This document shows positions 53,444-64,000 of a DNA stretch of 64,000 nucleotides, piece after piece (position 1 is the stretch's first letter; the number at the start of each line of letters is the position of its first letter). The notes beneath the pieces were generated by a model. The model searched no databases, was not told the origin of the DNA, and was given only the letters and a program-made list of their open reading frames with translations. The DNA lies in contig QPFY01000006.1 of the NCBI GenBank assembly GCA_003665825.1, positions 1,364,001-1,428,000 on the forward strand, written 5' to 3'. This DNA is from Microbotryum silenes-acaulis. Lineage: Eukaryota > Basidiomycota > Microbotryomycetes > Microbotryales > Microbotryaceae. Position numbers and translations under genes: made by a program.

Positions 53444-56164
53444 CTACTGCCCTCGCCCGCCCCTTGCTCCTCCCGCCCTCAACTTCATCCTCTCCTCCAG
53501 TACCGCCCTCCTCCTCTCCACGTTTTCCATCCTCGTCCCGTGCTTCTGCATCCTCCATCTCCCACTGCTGATCATCTCCAAAACCATCCCCGTGAAGATC
53601 TCGATCGTCCTGCCCGCCCCTTCCTGTTCGCTGAGCTTGGCCTTGAGCTTGGGGAGGCCAAAGAGCCGTTGCAGTGTCGTGTACTGGGCGTCCTCGATCG
53701 TGTCGCACCCGAGTGCGTCGCAGAGCACGCCCCTTGCCGCGATCCAGACGTTCCGCGAGTCAACGCAGTCGAAAAAGTAGTGGTCGGTGTCGTCCACCGG
53801 CGCTTTGCAGACGAGGCACGCGGGAGAAGTGTCGTGGTTTTGTTGGTGCTGCAGCTTGCGCGTCGGGGTGAAGCGGAGAATCAGCTTGAACCAAACTTCC
53901 CTCTCCCTCGCCGTCAGTGCCTTCGAGTTGACCGCCTTCCAGAAGCTCCTGAGATCGTCCGGCTGCGGTGGTCCCTTGAGCCCGAGCGTGTTGGTAAAGG
54001 CCTTCGCGTTCAGGACCCGGCGGATGCGACGGATCGTGTAGGGTCGAGCCATGTTCAGCAGCTTGTACTGGCTCGCCTGTTGTGGAAGCACCGGGTCCGG
54101 AAGGCGCTGCTCCATTGCGAAGCGGGCCACGGGCTTGGGGAGGATCGCCTCGAGCAGTGCGCTGGTGCCGATCCGGGGAGGCACGTTGAGCCGTCCCGCC
54201 GCCACCGCCGCCGCCAAGGGCGTGTTCTTGTGTCGATCGACAGTGAACCGGTACCAGGCCGCGAATGCCAGTCGCTGTGGGAGCCCGCGTCGATCGTACT
54301 CGCTGTTGTCGCCGAGCACATCCGCCGGCGGCGTCCAGAGGTGAAACCCCCCACCCGCATACAACTCGCGCCGATAGAGATCCGCCACCTTCGGGTAGCC
54401 CTGGAGACGAAGGTAGTCAGGTACATGAACCGCGTCGATGGTCTGTTTCCCTCTGATGGGGGTGTGGAGGCTGCCGAGCAGGGTGGGCAGCGCGAGCAGG
54501 TTCGCGGTGGTCAAGGCCCTCGGGTTGACCTGCGCGTCGTGATGTTTCGGAACGCCCAGTGCGGCGTGCCATCGGGGATGAAGGTCGTTGGGGATGGGAG
54601 TGGATGGATGTGGCCAGAGATCGGTGGCCAGGTCGAGGTCGGGCTGAGCTCGCTGGAGTGCCGCGCGCGCAAGTCCTTGCCAGATCGCGCCAGAACCGCT
54701 GAGAAGAACGTCCCAGATCCGTGCCGCAACCGCGTCCACGACGTCCTGCATCCTGATCACCCCCAGTCCCCCCTTGAGCTTGGCTGTGAACACGATGTCT
54801 CTGCCGTAGCTGGTCCTGCCCTTGCCCCCACGGACGAAATCGACGAGCATGTCATCGAGCTTCTTGACGACTTCGGGCGGCGGGATGTCGGCTGCAAGGA
54901 AGTGCAGGATCTTGGGGATGGCGTACCGATTGACGTAAAAGGCACGGGTGTGGTGCGTGAGCCAGCGATGCTGGACCGCCTCCAGCATTGCCTCGAGGCG
55001 TTCGATGAGATTCGCGTAGGCGAGTTCGGTGTCGCCGCTGGGGTCGAAGGGGAGGCCGATCCACTCGAGCGACTCGCCTGCGGCCTTGACGACGAGCGGG
55101 CGTTCCCCCGGGTCCCAGCGGCGTCCGATCGGTAGGACGACCGTCTTGTCCGTGTTGAGCCGGCCATTCGTTGCCTGCCTCCAGTCGAGCGCCAGGTCAT
55201 CAAGCAAGTTGAGTGACTCCAAGCCCGCGACGGCGACGACAACGTCATCGGCAAATGCAAGTGATGTAATGGCGCGGCTCTGTGGGTACGGATAAAGGGC
55301 AGGGATTGCAAGATTCAGCGCGATGTTTCGACGGTGTAGAGCATCCAGGAACGGCTGAAACACGATGTCCCAGACCGATGACGACGCCGGGTCCCCTTGG
55401 CCGAGCCCACACGTCAGTCGCACCGGCGCCGTCAGGAAACCATTGATGATGTAGCGGGCTGAGGTCGAGTCACCCGAGTAGAGCATCCTCAGCACGCGAA
55501 GAAAAGTGGCAGGAGCGCCCAGAGCGTCGAAGATGGCAAAGATCCAGTCATGCTCGACGAGGTCGTAGGCGGATGATTGGTCAAGAGACAAGAGCGCGGC
55601 CGCGGGGAACTCGGTCCTGCGCGCGCCAAGTTCCTCGACCAGGAGACGAAGGTGTAGCGCAGCGTCGGCCGATCGGCGGTCCTTGACGAATCCGTGCTGC
55701 TGCGGCGGGAGGAGATCGGGCAGAAGGTGGTTGAGTCGGGCGACGTAGACCTTGGTAAAGATCTTGTAATCGCACTCGCGCAGGGTGATAGGCCGGTACG
55801 ACGAAAGGTCGGCGCGATCGGCATGTTTCTTGTGGGGCTTGTAAATCAGGCGCACGAGTCCCTGCCCCTGCTTGGGAGAGAGTGAGCCTCGCTCGATCAT
55901 CGCGTTGTAGGCCTTGGTCAGCACCTTGGCCCACGCCTCGGGTGCGGTCTGGTACAGTTCGTAGGGCACGCCCGACGGTCCCGGCGATCGCCCCGGGTGC
56001 GTCGTCCCGATCGCGGCCACGACCTCGTCCTCGGTGATCGGTCGCTGGAGTAAGTCGATCTGCGATTCCGAGAGTCGGCGCAGAAAGAGCGGATCCGAGC
56101 GCGGGTCGTCGCAAGTCCGCGCCGCCCCATCATCAGTTACCACTCGAGAACATTTCTGCGACAT
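53444..56164 (-). pseudogene. Line2 ORF2 fragment: RT and zinc finger
   Basis: A 906-residue open frame, homologous to residues about 455-1346 of Line1 ORF2. RT blocks: [41 protein letters not shown] and FADD. At the C-terminus is a zinc-finger-like [18 protein letters not shown]. The endonuclease domain and ORF1 are missing, so it cannot move by itself although the RT frame is intact. The first Met is only the first one after truncation. Confidence 0.85.
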
Positions 56165-56200
56165 GTTGAAGGTGTTAGTAGACCTTGCACTGATATCAGG

Positions 56201-56272
56201 GGCCGGATAGCTTAGTTGGTCAAAGCTTTTCTAATGAATGGAAGCGACCCAGGTTCGACTCCTGGTCCAGCC
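56201..56272 (+). tRNA. tRNA-like Pol III gene, isotype unclear
   Basis: A 72-nt sequence folds as a tRNA: acceptor GGCCGGA/TCCAGCC (one C-A mismatch), D stem GCTT/AAGC, anticodon stem TTTCT/GGAAG, T stem CCAGG/CCTGG with loop TTCGACT. The internal promoters match exactly: A box TAGCTTAGTTGG and B box GGTTCGACTCC, and T runs follow at 56274. The anticodon loop reads AATGAAT, so position 33 is A and not U and the anticodon position reads TGA, which would mean Ser, yet there is no long variable arm. Either a decayed tRNA gene or a tRNA-like element; 36 bases from the Line2 truncation point. Confidence 0.55.
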
Positions 56273-56423
56273 GTTTTTCTTCTTTTGTTGATCATTTCGG
56301 GATCATCGTTGATTCCAACAGGTCAAAGCTTTTCTAATGAATGGAAGCGACCCAGGTTCGACTCCTGGTCCAGCCGTTCTTCTTCTTTTGTTGATCATTT
56401 CGGGATCATCGTTGATTCCAACA
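56218..56423 (+). repeat. 103-bp tandem duplication of the tRNA 3' part
   Basis: Two copies with period 103 (56218-56320 and 56321-56423). Each contains the tRNA-like sequence from the D loop onward, the T-rich terminator and a tail ending TTGATTCCAACA. The second copy has no 5' part (acceptor and A box). They are nearly identical, so the duplication is recent. Confidence 0.9.
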
Positions 56424-58996
56424 CGACACATGGCATAATGCAGAGCCCGGCCGATGGAGAGAAAAAACGAGTGCGAGGTGGTAGTTCGGGGTGGGCTACC
56501 CGCGCGCCTGAGCAGGTGAGTCATATCGATCACGCCACTGCTTCCGATCTTCTCCAACTCTGCCCAGCACCAAGCGCCGGATGCCGAAGGCCAGCGCGGT
56601 GCGGATCTGAAGCGAGATCGCGGACAGGGGACTGTGCGTCCAGCATCGACGCCAGCGATCCACCCCTCGAATACGCCGAAGATTGGGTCGATCAAGCTCG
56701 TTCGAGTTTGAGACAGTAGGTTAAGCTCTACTAATCACACCCCAGAGTTGAGATCGCCGCCATTAACACTGTGGTTATTGCTCCGGTAGCTTTGTGTTCG
56801 AGCTGGGGAGACCTCGCTTCCACCTCGATTCAGTGCGAATTATGACGGAGCTGGGTTGCGGGGCCTCAAGAGCTCCGACGCCGCGAATTGAGCCGAGAAG
56901 AACTGGAGAGTAGTCCGGTGTACTTCAAGACAAGGAAGCAATATCAACTAAGTGTTTTCATGATCGGAGGGGCATCAGCTGCGTGGCAGCTGCTCCGCTG
57001 CTCAACGGTCGAGGGCCGCAGAACAGTAACTCGGTTTTTTTGGAATACACCATGCTTGCGCATGGGCATACATAATTTTGCGTGGGTTTCATGGGTGATC
57101 CAATTGATATGCACGCGTGTGCACTCTCACGCAATGTCATGCACGCGGGTGCATGCGCTGGGAATCGGGCCCGAGTATCCCGCACTGGATCCACTGAGCT
57201 TAGAACGGTTCGCAGCCGAGACCGAGGCTGCATCGCGGTGCATAAAACGGGTGCATTGCTATGCGTCAAGGGAAAAGGTTATTATTGGTATTTCTGAGTG
57301 TTACGCAGGGGTCTACGCGAGCGTGGACTTGATTCGACTTCATCTCAGCTGACTCCGAAAGTGTTAGGGTGCCTGAAGAGCCGAGAACCTCAGCACAGTG
57401 CCCTACAATCGATGCACTGCCTCCTTACGGGCTCCTGCCATATGTCCCATAGAAATTATCATTCCGTGTCTGACTCACCATAAGTCTATGTCTCCGCCGT
57501 TCAATCCGCATGCAACATTCACTGATGGGTCGGGGTCCTCGGCCTGCGCCTCTCCTCCGGGTCAGCAGGTCGCGAGAGGCCAATTCGATTCAAGCGTACA
57601 CGAGCCTGGTGCATAGTTGTGCAATGTCGTGCAGACACCTTTTGACTGAGACAAACCAGTAGGTATGAATCTCCACAGATGTGCACGTGCATGCACGCGT
57701 ATGCAGGGGCCACAGACTCGGAGGCTGTACTGGTCTCGTCTGCCAACGACGGCGACCGAGAGGGGGGGTGCGGGCGTGGAAAGGAAACGTCACGGGCGAG
57801 TCCGGGGTCGGGGTGTGTTTGCTTGAAGTAAAGGGAGGGTGGGTACTCACCCATCAGGTTTAAATTACACAAGATGCAGTAGATTGTTGGACCTCAAGGG
57901 TTGCTTTGATTGATGGTCCCTTTGTTTGATGATTCCTTGAATCGATGACTCACCCTTGGGTCCGTGACCGTCCGAATACCACGCCATATTCAGGCGCCAG
58001 CGGTATGAGTGCGAGGATAAAAACCCCACAGAAGTGGTCACTAATCATCCTGAAAGTATTGTGAGGTGGAAAGCGACTTCCGCGCTTCGTACTTCGCTCT
58101 CAACGAGCGAAATCAAGCGATCGACTCGGAGCGAGCTCTTTTTTTATTTATTTGATAGACTTCATTAACAGCATAATTATATTAATACCTAGAAATCTTC
58201 GGAAAAGTCGGAGGGAATGCTGTTACGCACACTGGCAGAAGCCAGTAGTGTAGGACTCATTGACCCTGAACCAGGATCAACCAGACCCACTAAAACCCCC
58301 TTTGGTGGCTTACAGAGACACTAGGCGACCCTTGGACTCCTGAATAGAGGCTCGAAGCCCCTCGAAGTCCGTTTCGGCGATCGGTTCCAAAAGATCCGAC
58401 GAGAATCGGCGACGGCGACAGAGCTTCCAGAGCGAGTGAAAGAAGAGGACTCGTAGTTCGACAAGTCGACGTTCCGAGCGAGACACGACCGGACATACAA
58501 AGTCCACAAAGACTGGGTGGGGGGGTCGGGGACAGAGCAGACCAGAGACGCCGGGCAAATGGGCAGCCGACGGCGCGACGGCGACCATAATGATGCAGGC
58601 CCTTCAGTTAGGCAGATTTAGGCGGAAGCGTTTCGACGCGGGTTTAGTAAAAGTAAAACGTCCTCTTTATTAACCATCTCTGTTGACTTCCTGTGGGTTT
58701 CTTTCGGGAATTGCTCGGTCGCAGTCGGCAATCGAGGCAGACAGGGACTACTTTATATTTGGGCCAAAGCTTGCCAGCTCAGTCTACTAGGACCGGCGAG
58801 AAGGCGCTGCATCTGACAGCAGCGCGCCACAATTCATCAGCCAAGGAAAATCCAATATACTTGCTAGTTGCTGTCCGAGACTTCCCTAGATGCCTCTGGT
58901 CAGTGGAAACCCGAGACAAGCCCCGACCGGAGTTAAGCAAACTCAGCAGGCAACCTCTCCGGGGTAAGACCAGTGATGGTTTCAGAGATAGGTTTC
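56424..58996. other. Region without recognised genes
   Basis: Open frames are short and have no features of known proteins. 57100-57290 and 57600-57710 are rich in GTGCA/TGCAC words. An AT-rich patch lies at about 58139-58200. A tRNA- or rRNA-like match was looked for and not supported. Confidence 0.4.
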
Positions 58997-59127
58997 ATCA
59001 GCAACTTTGCCACTCGCGCTTAGTGCAATTTAGCGCACCGGAGATTATAGAAAACGAGCTAAATTTCACAAAAAGTGCGCTAAATTGCACTAAATTGCAC
59101 TAAAGCGCGAGTGGCAAAGTTGCTGAT
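58997..59127. mobile_element. MITE-like foldback element
   Basis: 131 bp with long terminal inverted repeats. ATCAGCAACTTTGCCACTCG at the left matches the reverse complement at the right, and the arms continue through GCGCTT(T)AGTGCAATTTAG..GCGCAC for about 42 bases. The right arm has one extra GTGCAATTTA-type unit. There is no coding capacity. A dinucleotide target duplication (AT) is possible but cannot be separated from the repeat. Confidence 0.8.
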
Positions 59128-59297
59128 GTTCGTGCCCATTGCTAGGCAAGCACTGAGCTCCAACCCATCAAAGTGTTGAGTTAATTGTGGGTACCTAGTA
59201 GAGGCGGGCGCAAGTTGCTACCTTTCACAAGTTTTCAGGTCTTCGCGAGCTCCGGCCTAGGACATTGCATGATATCATGATTCGAAGTTGAGGCCAA

Positions 59298-59573
59298 TCA
59301 GACCCCGAAGTCGCTAATATGTTGCTTCCACTGGTGTGAGCAGGAGATCATGGCAATCATTTGCATCACCTGTATTCCAAATCGCTTCAGACCGATTCCT
59401 CCTCCACTCTTTGCAAAGCGACTCGCAGACCAATCTGTCCCATCAAAATGGGTAACTCGGCCAAGCATAAGCTCGTGCATCCTCTCGTAGCCGTCAAAAA
59501 AGCCCTGCGAGCCTATACGCACATCGTAACCAAGTACCCCACAACCTGCAATGTAGCCGCTCGAAACACGCGC
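59298..59573 (-). pseudogene. Type II dehydroquinase, 3' part after hAT insertion
   Basis: On the minus strand the frame continues from the TSD as ARVSSGYIAGCGVLGYDVRI, the end of a type II 3-dehydroquinate dehydratase (pattern G.I.G.G..GY). After that the frame runs to a stop at 59298 with sequence unlike the family, so the true end or a last intron may be just after GYDV. It belongs with 63338-64000. Confidence 0.75.
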
Positions 59574-59581
59574 GGTCACAG

Positions 59582-62500
59582 CAGGGCTTCGCATTAGATC
59601 AGATAGATGCCTATCTATATCTACACCTCCTATAACTATCGTTCATCTATCTATATGGCCATAGATCATAGATAGACAGATACGCTTGGACGTAACTACG
59701 CAGATATCTAAAGCATCTGCCAGGAATACACATTGAGGAGACAGGTTGTCCATGGTCAGAGGGGTTCAAGCATATTCAAGAAGCATATCCGCTTAAGTTT
59801 CCAAGACCTTATCAAGTCATTGGCTTGGCTCCGAACGGTGGCGGTGAGACAGAGGCCGCCCTCCTGGCTGCCCAAGGCCGCCCTCCCGGCTGCCCGTTGT
59901 GCCCTACTAGTTCGGTCGGCTTCTATCTCGGAAGCGAAGCAAAACATTGCCTATCTTGAAGGCATGAGGCCTGAGACCTGAGCTCCTGAAAGGAAATGGG
60001 CAAATGAGCCAGAATATTTTGGAGTCCGCATATTGCCACTGGTCGTCTGCCGGTTTCACTTCTCCCCTTTCTAGTACCTCCCCGTCTTCTCTCTCTCTAG
60101 CTCATAAATCCCCAAACTCCTCATCTTGCTACAACATGGCTACTCCTACTGCCGCAGAAGATCTTGTCGCCACTGTCTTCAGCACGGAGGCGGAAGCAAA
60201 AGTGTTCTACACCGAGCTTCGGTCTGCTGGCCCCGAAGACCGATTGCAAGCGAGGTGCGCCGACGTTGCTCGGCGGGCCTTCCTTTTCTCCCGGACCTCG
60301 GGAAAGTGGGATCATTTCGATGTCGTCGTGTTTCGATCGAATGGCAAATTGAAGATCCGAGCAACGTGCAAGACTCGTCCAGCCTCTCATTGCGAAACTG
60401 TTGACTTCGAGACCGCACACCAACACGGCGTATCGAACTGGAACAGGGGCATCAAACAATGCCTGGCATCCAGGGGGGAAGGGGTGAACACGGTTAGTTC
60501 GCTTGAAATAATGTTTGCAGGCTGTTACAGCAGGTCACTAAAGATTTTTCTGTCTTGTACTTTCAGAACGTGTAACCATTGCTTTCTGCTGCAATCTTCG
60601 ACAATGCGTTGTTCATGTTATACATCGTTCTTCACGTTGCAATCTCGAAGGAAGCGTTCACCCACGTAGACCCCCAACTTCAAACCTGGCTCGCCTACTC
60701 CTATCACGTCGCCAATGTGAATGCTATCCTCGGTAGTCACGACACCGTCAAGAGGCTACTCGTTCATCTACATAGGGAGCTGTCGGTTCAATTCGGCGAA
60801 TTTCTTGTCAAGCGAAATCGCGGGATTCATCTGGTTATCGATGGTTGGGCCGCTCCCAACTGCATCAGTGTTCTCGGGGTCGTCGTAGTGTATGAACAAG
60901 ATGGCGTCGTTCATCGTCACATACTCAAGTTCATCGAGTCGAAAGGTCGCCACGGCGGGAAAGAGCTCGCAGCGTCGCTTCATGAATGCGTCGAAGAGTT
61001 CAAGATCTCGCATCTCGTTCGAACCCTCGTGATGGACAACGCCTCGAACTGCAACAAGATGGCGGTGGAGTACAAGAACCTCAATGACTCGTGGTGGGGA
61101 CCCGAGATGCGAGTTCGCTGCTTCGCCCACATTCTCCAGCTAGTGATGGGCGCACTTTACGCTGCCTTTTCCATGGCCCCTGCTCGTCCGCCTACTCCTC
61201 GGGCGCGCAAGAACACGACTGGCAAGCATATATCTGCTTTCGACGGTTATCCCAACGTCGAAGATGATTCGGATGCTGAAGATCAGAGGATCGACGACGA
61301 GATTGCTCAAGCTCTGTCCATTGCGACTGCCTCTGGTGACTACGACATTTCAGCATTGGAATTTACGGTGAACAATTCGAAGACTTGCTTGAGAGAGGCT
61401 TTGGATTAGGGCGAGTCGGTCGGCATCAAGATTCAACCCATCCTTCGACGAAACTGCATGACCATCATTCCTACGATCGCCGATTTTGCACAACATGTTT
61501 CGGGACTGAGAGTCAAATCCTCCGACAAACACAGATGGCAGCAGTCGGTCGTTGCCACCGCCAAGGACCGACCCGATTCCAAGGCGACGGAGCTTTCCCG
61601 CAAAAACGACTCGGAGACGTGTTGGAACTCTATTCACCTCTGCCTTCAGAGCCATGTTCTGTTCTCGAGTGCCATCGACTACTATATGGCGCGCGACGAC
61701 ACACCCTCGAACATCATGGACAAATTCGCCCTTCCTGATGACGCACTTGATATCGTTAAAGAGCTCCTTGACATTGGCGAATACCTCAAGACCCTGACGG
61801 TTCAGTTCCAAGATGCAACGCCTCGCACTTGGGATGTCATCGCCGAGTTCGAACGAGTTGAAGGCATGCTTGACAACAAAGCTCAAACCGCTTCTCCCAT
61901 GGTGCGCATCGCAGCCAAGTCCGCTTTGATTGTTCTGGGCAACTACTACTCGAAGGTTGGCGACGATTCGATTGCTGCATTTGGGTCGATGTTCTTTCAT
62001 CCTCGTCACCATCTGCGATTCTTTCAGCGACCTGGAACTGCTTGGGCCGAAACCGATATCAATGAGAAGCAGAAGAAGCTCCATGAAATCTACAAGAAGG
62101 TGTACCTTCCTCTCTATGAGGACATCCCCGAAGCTGGTCCTCCGTCCCCGATTGATTCCGATGCTTGCTCCGACCACGATTTGTATGGTGATGAAGGAGG
62201 TGACACACAAGGCTCTCACAACTACTACGAGCCAGATGCCTTCCTCCAGTACTGGGCTAGGGGATGCGTCAGACTGAACAAGAACGACGCCTACAAGGGG
62301 TGCCCTATCAAGTATTGGGTGACACAACGTGCGATTCTAGGGCAGAAGGCTCTTGCCGAGATGGCAATTGACTTCATCACAATTCCACCAACTGCGTGCG
62401 ATGCGGAACGCGCTTTCTCCACCGGCCGCCGGACGATCAACCATATGCAGCACAGTACCTCTGCCGAAGTTCTGAACGCCAAGATGTGTCTCGGTAGCTG

Positions 62501-63329
62501 GGCTAACCCGACCGCTCCTATCTTCGGGGGCACCCCCGAGGGCTTCGCTCGTCATGCCCGACCCATCATCGCAAGTGAGTTCAAATGAGAGGAGTCATGC
62601 TAGCCCCAGCTACTTGCAGCGACTGAGGACCCAATAATCTTTCTTGCAGGCAAGCTCCGTGCTCCATCGAAGCGTGTCGTGGCAAAGAAGAGTTCTTCGG
62701 CAGTCCACAAAGCGAATAAGCGGCAGCGCCACAACGTCACTGGAGAATCCTCGCGATCGACCTCGCTCTCGCAAAATTCGCCGATTGAGGAGCTGGAACT
62801 CTCAGACACGGACGAAGAATCGTCTTGAGCGCTACCCAAGTATGCAACAGAGTAAATCTTCGTTTCTCCCATGTACATAATAAACCCTCAACAACTTATT
62901 TTCTCTCTGTTTCTCTGTTTCTGCCCCTTCATAGATTTTCCAACCGAGTCCTCTAGCTTTCCCTCATTTGCACTTGCTCTCCGTCGTCTGTCAATAGAAT
63001 ACAAGGCACGGCTGCCATTCTGCCACTTCGTCGAGTTTTTCTGGCGGCAGCTGGAGAGATCTTGTCATGGCTGCAACGGCCTTTTGTGTCGAGGACAAGG
63101 GAACAAGGGTCCGCCCTGTCATATCTATACACGCACATCTATGCATGCCTCCACACATCTAGTCATCATCTATCAAGTGGCGTTTATCTACGTAGATATC
63201 CACTAGATATCTATCTTTCATCTATCTGTTCTGCTGTAGATGACAGATCTATAGATAGCCCGAAAAAAGGCAAAATTATAGATAGATAAAAGATATCTAC
63301 GCGCATATCTGATCTAATGCGAAGCCCTG
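59582..63329 (+). mobile_element. hAT transposon inserted in the dehydroquinase gene
   Basis: 3,748 bp with perfect 24-bp terminal inverted repeats beginning CAGGGCTTCGCATTAGATCA and an 8-bp target duplication GGTCACAG (59574-59581 and 63330-63337), the size typical of hAT. Subterminal regions are rich in TATCTA/TAGATA words on both sides. It encodes one hAT transposase on the plus strand. Confidence 0.95.
60136..62828 (+). pseudogene. hAT transposase gene, with an in-frame stop
   Basis: The first exon starts at 60136 (MATPTAAEDL). A GT-AG intron follows at about 60490-60567, but the frame after it hits stops, so the exact second-exon start is unresolved. The core has VIDGWAAPN (about 60838, the DDE Asp region) and LVMDNASNCNKM (about 61028). 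RCFAHILQLV lies near 61112. The C-terminal dimerisation domain is at about 62305-62500 (DFITIPPTACDAERAFSTGR). A last exon at 62650-62828, after an intron 62575-62649, has a basic patch and an acidic end. A single in-frame TAG at 61407-61409 interrupts the core. Transposition would need an active copy elsewhere. Confidence 0.8.
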
Positions 63330-63337
63330 GGTCACAG

Positions 63338-64000
63338 ACTTGTGCCGGAACTCTTCTCGGGCGTAGACATTTGAGATGTGGACTTCGATGACGGGTGAGG
63401 TGCAAGCTTCAATCGCATCGTGCAGAGCATATGAATAATGAGCAAACGCCCCAGCTGTGTCATAGGCGTGAAGGTGCAAGTTGTTAGGTGATCAGTGATG
63501 AGGCATTGGGTTTACAGCCAAACGGCAGTTTTTGAACTGTTCCGGGGCGTGAGTCCTCACGATTCATCACAATTCCTTCGAGACATCTCGCATAGTGGAC
63601 CTGCGGTGTCGAGCGATTCATCAGTGTCCGATGAATTCATGATTGAAGTGGTCGGACCGCTGCACTCACAAGCTCGATCATTTCGCCTTCGTAATTCGAC
63701 TGAGCGCACACAATCTTGACACCAAGTTCGTCGCCGAATTTCGTAACTCGTTCTTCGATGTCCGCGAGTGTCATTGTCCCATATCTGGACAGAAAGGACG
63801 TGGCAGCAAAAATTCAAGGATTCAGTGTGTGACCCTGCGCATCATGGATACTGTTGCTTACTGCTTGGGATCCCTCGTCCCGAAAAGGTTGAGATTGGGT
63901 CCAGATAGAAGTAAGAACGTCTTTATGTCGCGAGGCTGGGTCTTGTATGCGTTTGCATCAACTTTGGTAATGCGAGAAACCCCTTTGTCGTCCTGTGGTA
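63338..64000 (-). pseudogene. Type II 3-dehydroquinase, 5' part, cut by hAT
   Basis: A catabolic-type (quinate pathway) dehydroquinase that removes water from 3-dehydroquinate. Exons on the minus strand: 64000-63862 (open at the window edge), 63784-63670, 63600-63561 and 63454-63338; all joins keep phase. Motifs: LLLSGPNLNLFGTRDPKQYG (substrate loop, catalytic Tyr region), [34 protein letters not shown] (catalytic His region) and [19 protein letters not shown]. The hAT element starts directly after the TSD that encodes part of SVT. About 29 residues upstream of LLLSGPN (PQDDKGVSRITKV and onward) are not typical of the family, so there may be an N-terminal extension outside the window. In fungi the shikimate step is normally covered by the AROM type I enzyme, so loss would be tolerated. 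Confidence 0.85.

Larger units (their letters stand above)
53333..56164 (-). mobile_element. Line2: 5'-truncated LINE
   Basis: A relative of Line1, minus strand, with the RT half of ORF2 only. The 5' end is lost at about 56164. The 3' end is near 53333, where the minus strand ends in about two CATCTTT heptamers and no A tail. A (GT)n tract lies in its 3' untranslated region. No target duplication could be identified, so both borders are approximate. Confidence 0.75.

Noticed and set aside
53342..55135. 597-residue plus-strand open frame
   Set aside because: It is antisense to the Line2 RT, which carries clear RT motifs; the plus frame is GC-rich shadow coding.
57100..57710. Cluster of GTGCA/TGCAC words as a regulatory array
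   Set aside because: The words are unevenly spaced and without a consistent longer motif; no nearby gene gives them a role.
58860..58985. Possible 5S rRNA gene
   Set aside because: A stretch around CCCGACCGGAGTTAAGC resembles the 5S A-box region, but the rest of the 5S consensus and the terminal helix are not found.

Overview
This window looks like a repeat-dense, subtelomere- or centromere-like block of a fungal nuclear genome. The clues are intron-rich genes with short GT-AG introns, a Hog1-type MAP kinase, a fungal catabolic-type (type II) dehydroquinase, Ty3 chromovirus, Ty1/copia, LINE, hAT, Mutator-like and Helitron sequences, and a mitochondrial insert that carries a piece of nad2. 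GC content, intron density and element mix suggest a basidiomycete, perhaps Pucciniomycotina. That placement is inference; no marker gene fixes it.

Layout. Positions 1-32,627 are almost entirely nested retrotransposons. At the left edge a copia protease fragment is cut by a solo LTR (family A). Next is a Ty3/gypsy chromovirus (Gyp1, 866-6838) that has lost its protease and reverse transcriptase and is split by another family-A solo LTR. A Ty1/copia element (Cop1a, 6972-13836) sits inside an older, inverted copia integrase (CopB). Cop1a itself contains a complete Gag-only LTR element (GagR, 10284-13209). A second chromovirus gag (Gyp2) is split by an inverted solo gypsy LTR (Gyp3), which contains a full-length LINE (Line1, 16157-23464). 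Then follow an inverted third copia family (CopC), a second inverted Cop1 copy (Cop1b, 26685-31851, again split by a family-A solo LTR) and a diverged third copy (Cop1c). Matching 5-bp target duplications (GACTT, AGACG, GTTAT, GGCGC, GTGCT, CAAAG), a 6-bp one (GAGGAC) for the LINE and an 8-bp one for the hAT element fix most of the insertion order.

From 32.6 to 42.3 kb are a duplicated non-coding segment, an AT-rich mitochondrial insert, a decayed Mutator-like DNA transposon (transposase, SWIM zinc finger and a possible Ulp1-like remnant) carrying a solo LTR of CopC, and a Helitron remnant. The conventional gene island runs from 42.9 to 51.2 kb: a long coiled-coil protein (+), an unidentified gene (-) and HOG1 (-, 11 exons including a 14-nt microexon). 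A 5'-truncated LINE (Line2) and a tRNA-like Pol III gene with a tandem partial duplication lie at 53-56 kb. At the right edge a type II dehydroquinase gene (-) is interrupted by a 3,748-bp hAT element with perfect terminal repeats and an 8-bp target duplication.

Most interesting point. All three Cop1 copies, including the diverged one, encode no Gag: the polyprotein starts with a hydrophobic, membrane-segment-like leader and runs into protease, integrase, RT and RNase H. The family-A element encodes only a CCHC Gag. The two share the primer binding site (complementary to the anticodon arm of initiator tRNA-Met), a nearly identical polypurine tract and the outer LTR ends. This is what a two-component retrotransposon with gag and pol on separate mobile units would look like. 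In the Gag-only element the Gag start codon lies inside the primer binding site, as the complement of the primer tRNA's own CAU anticodon.
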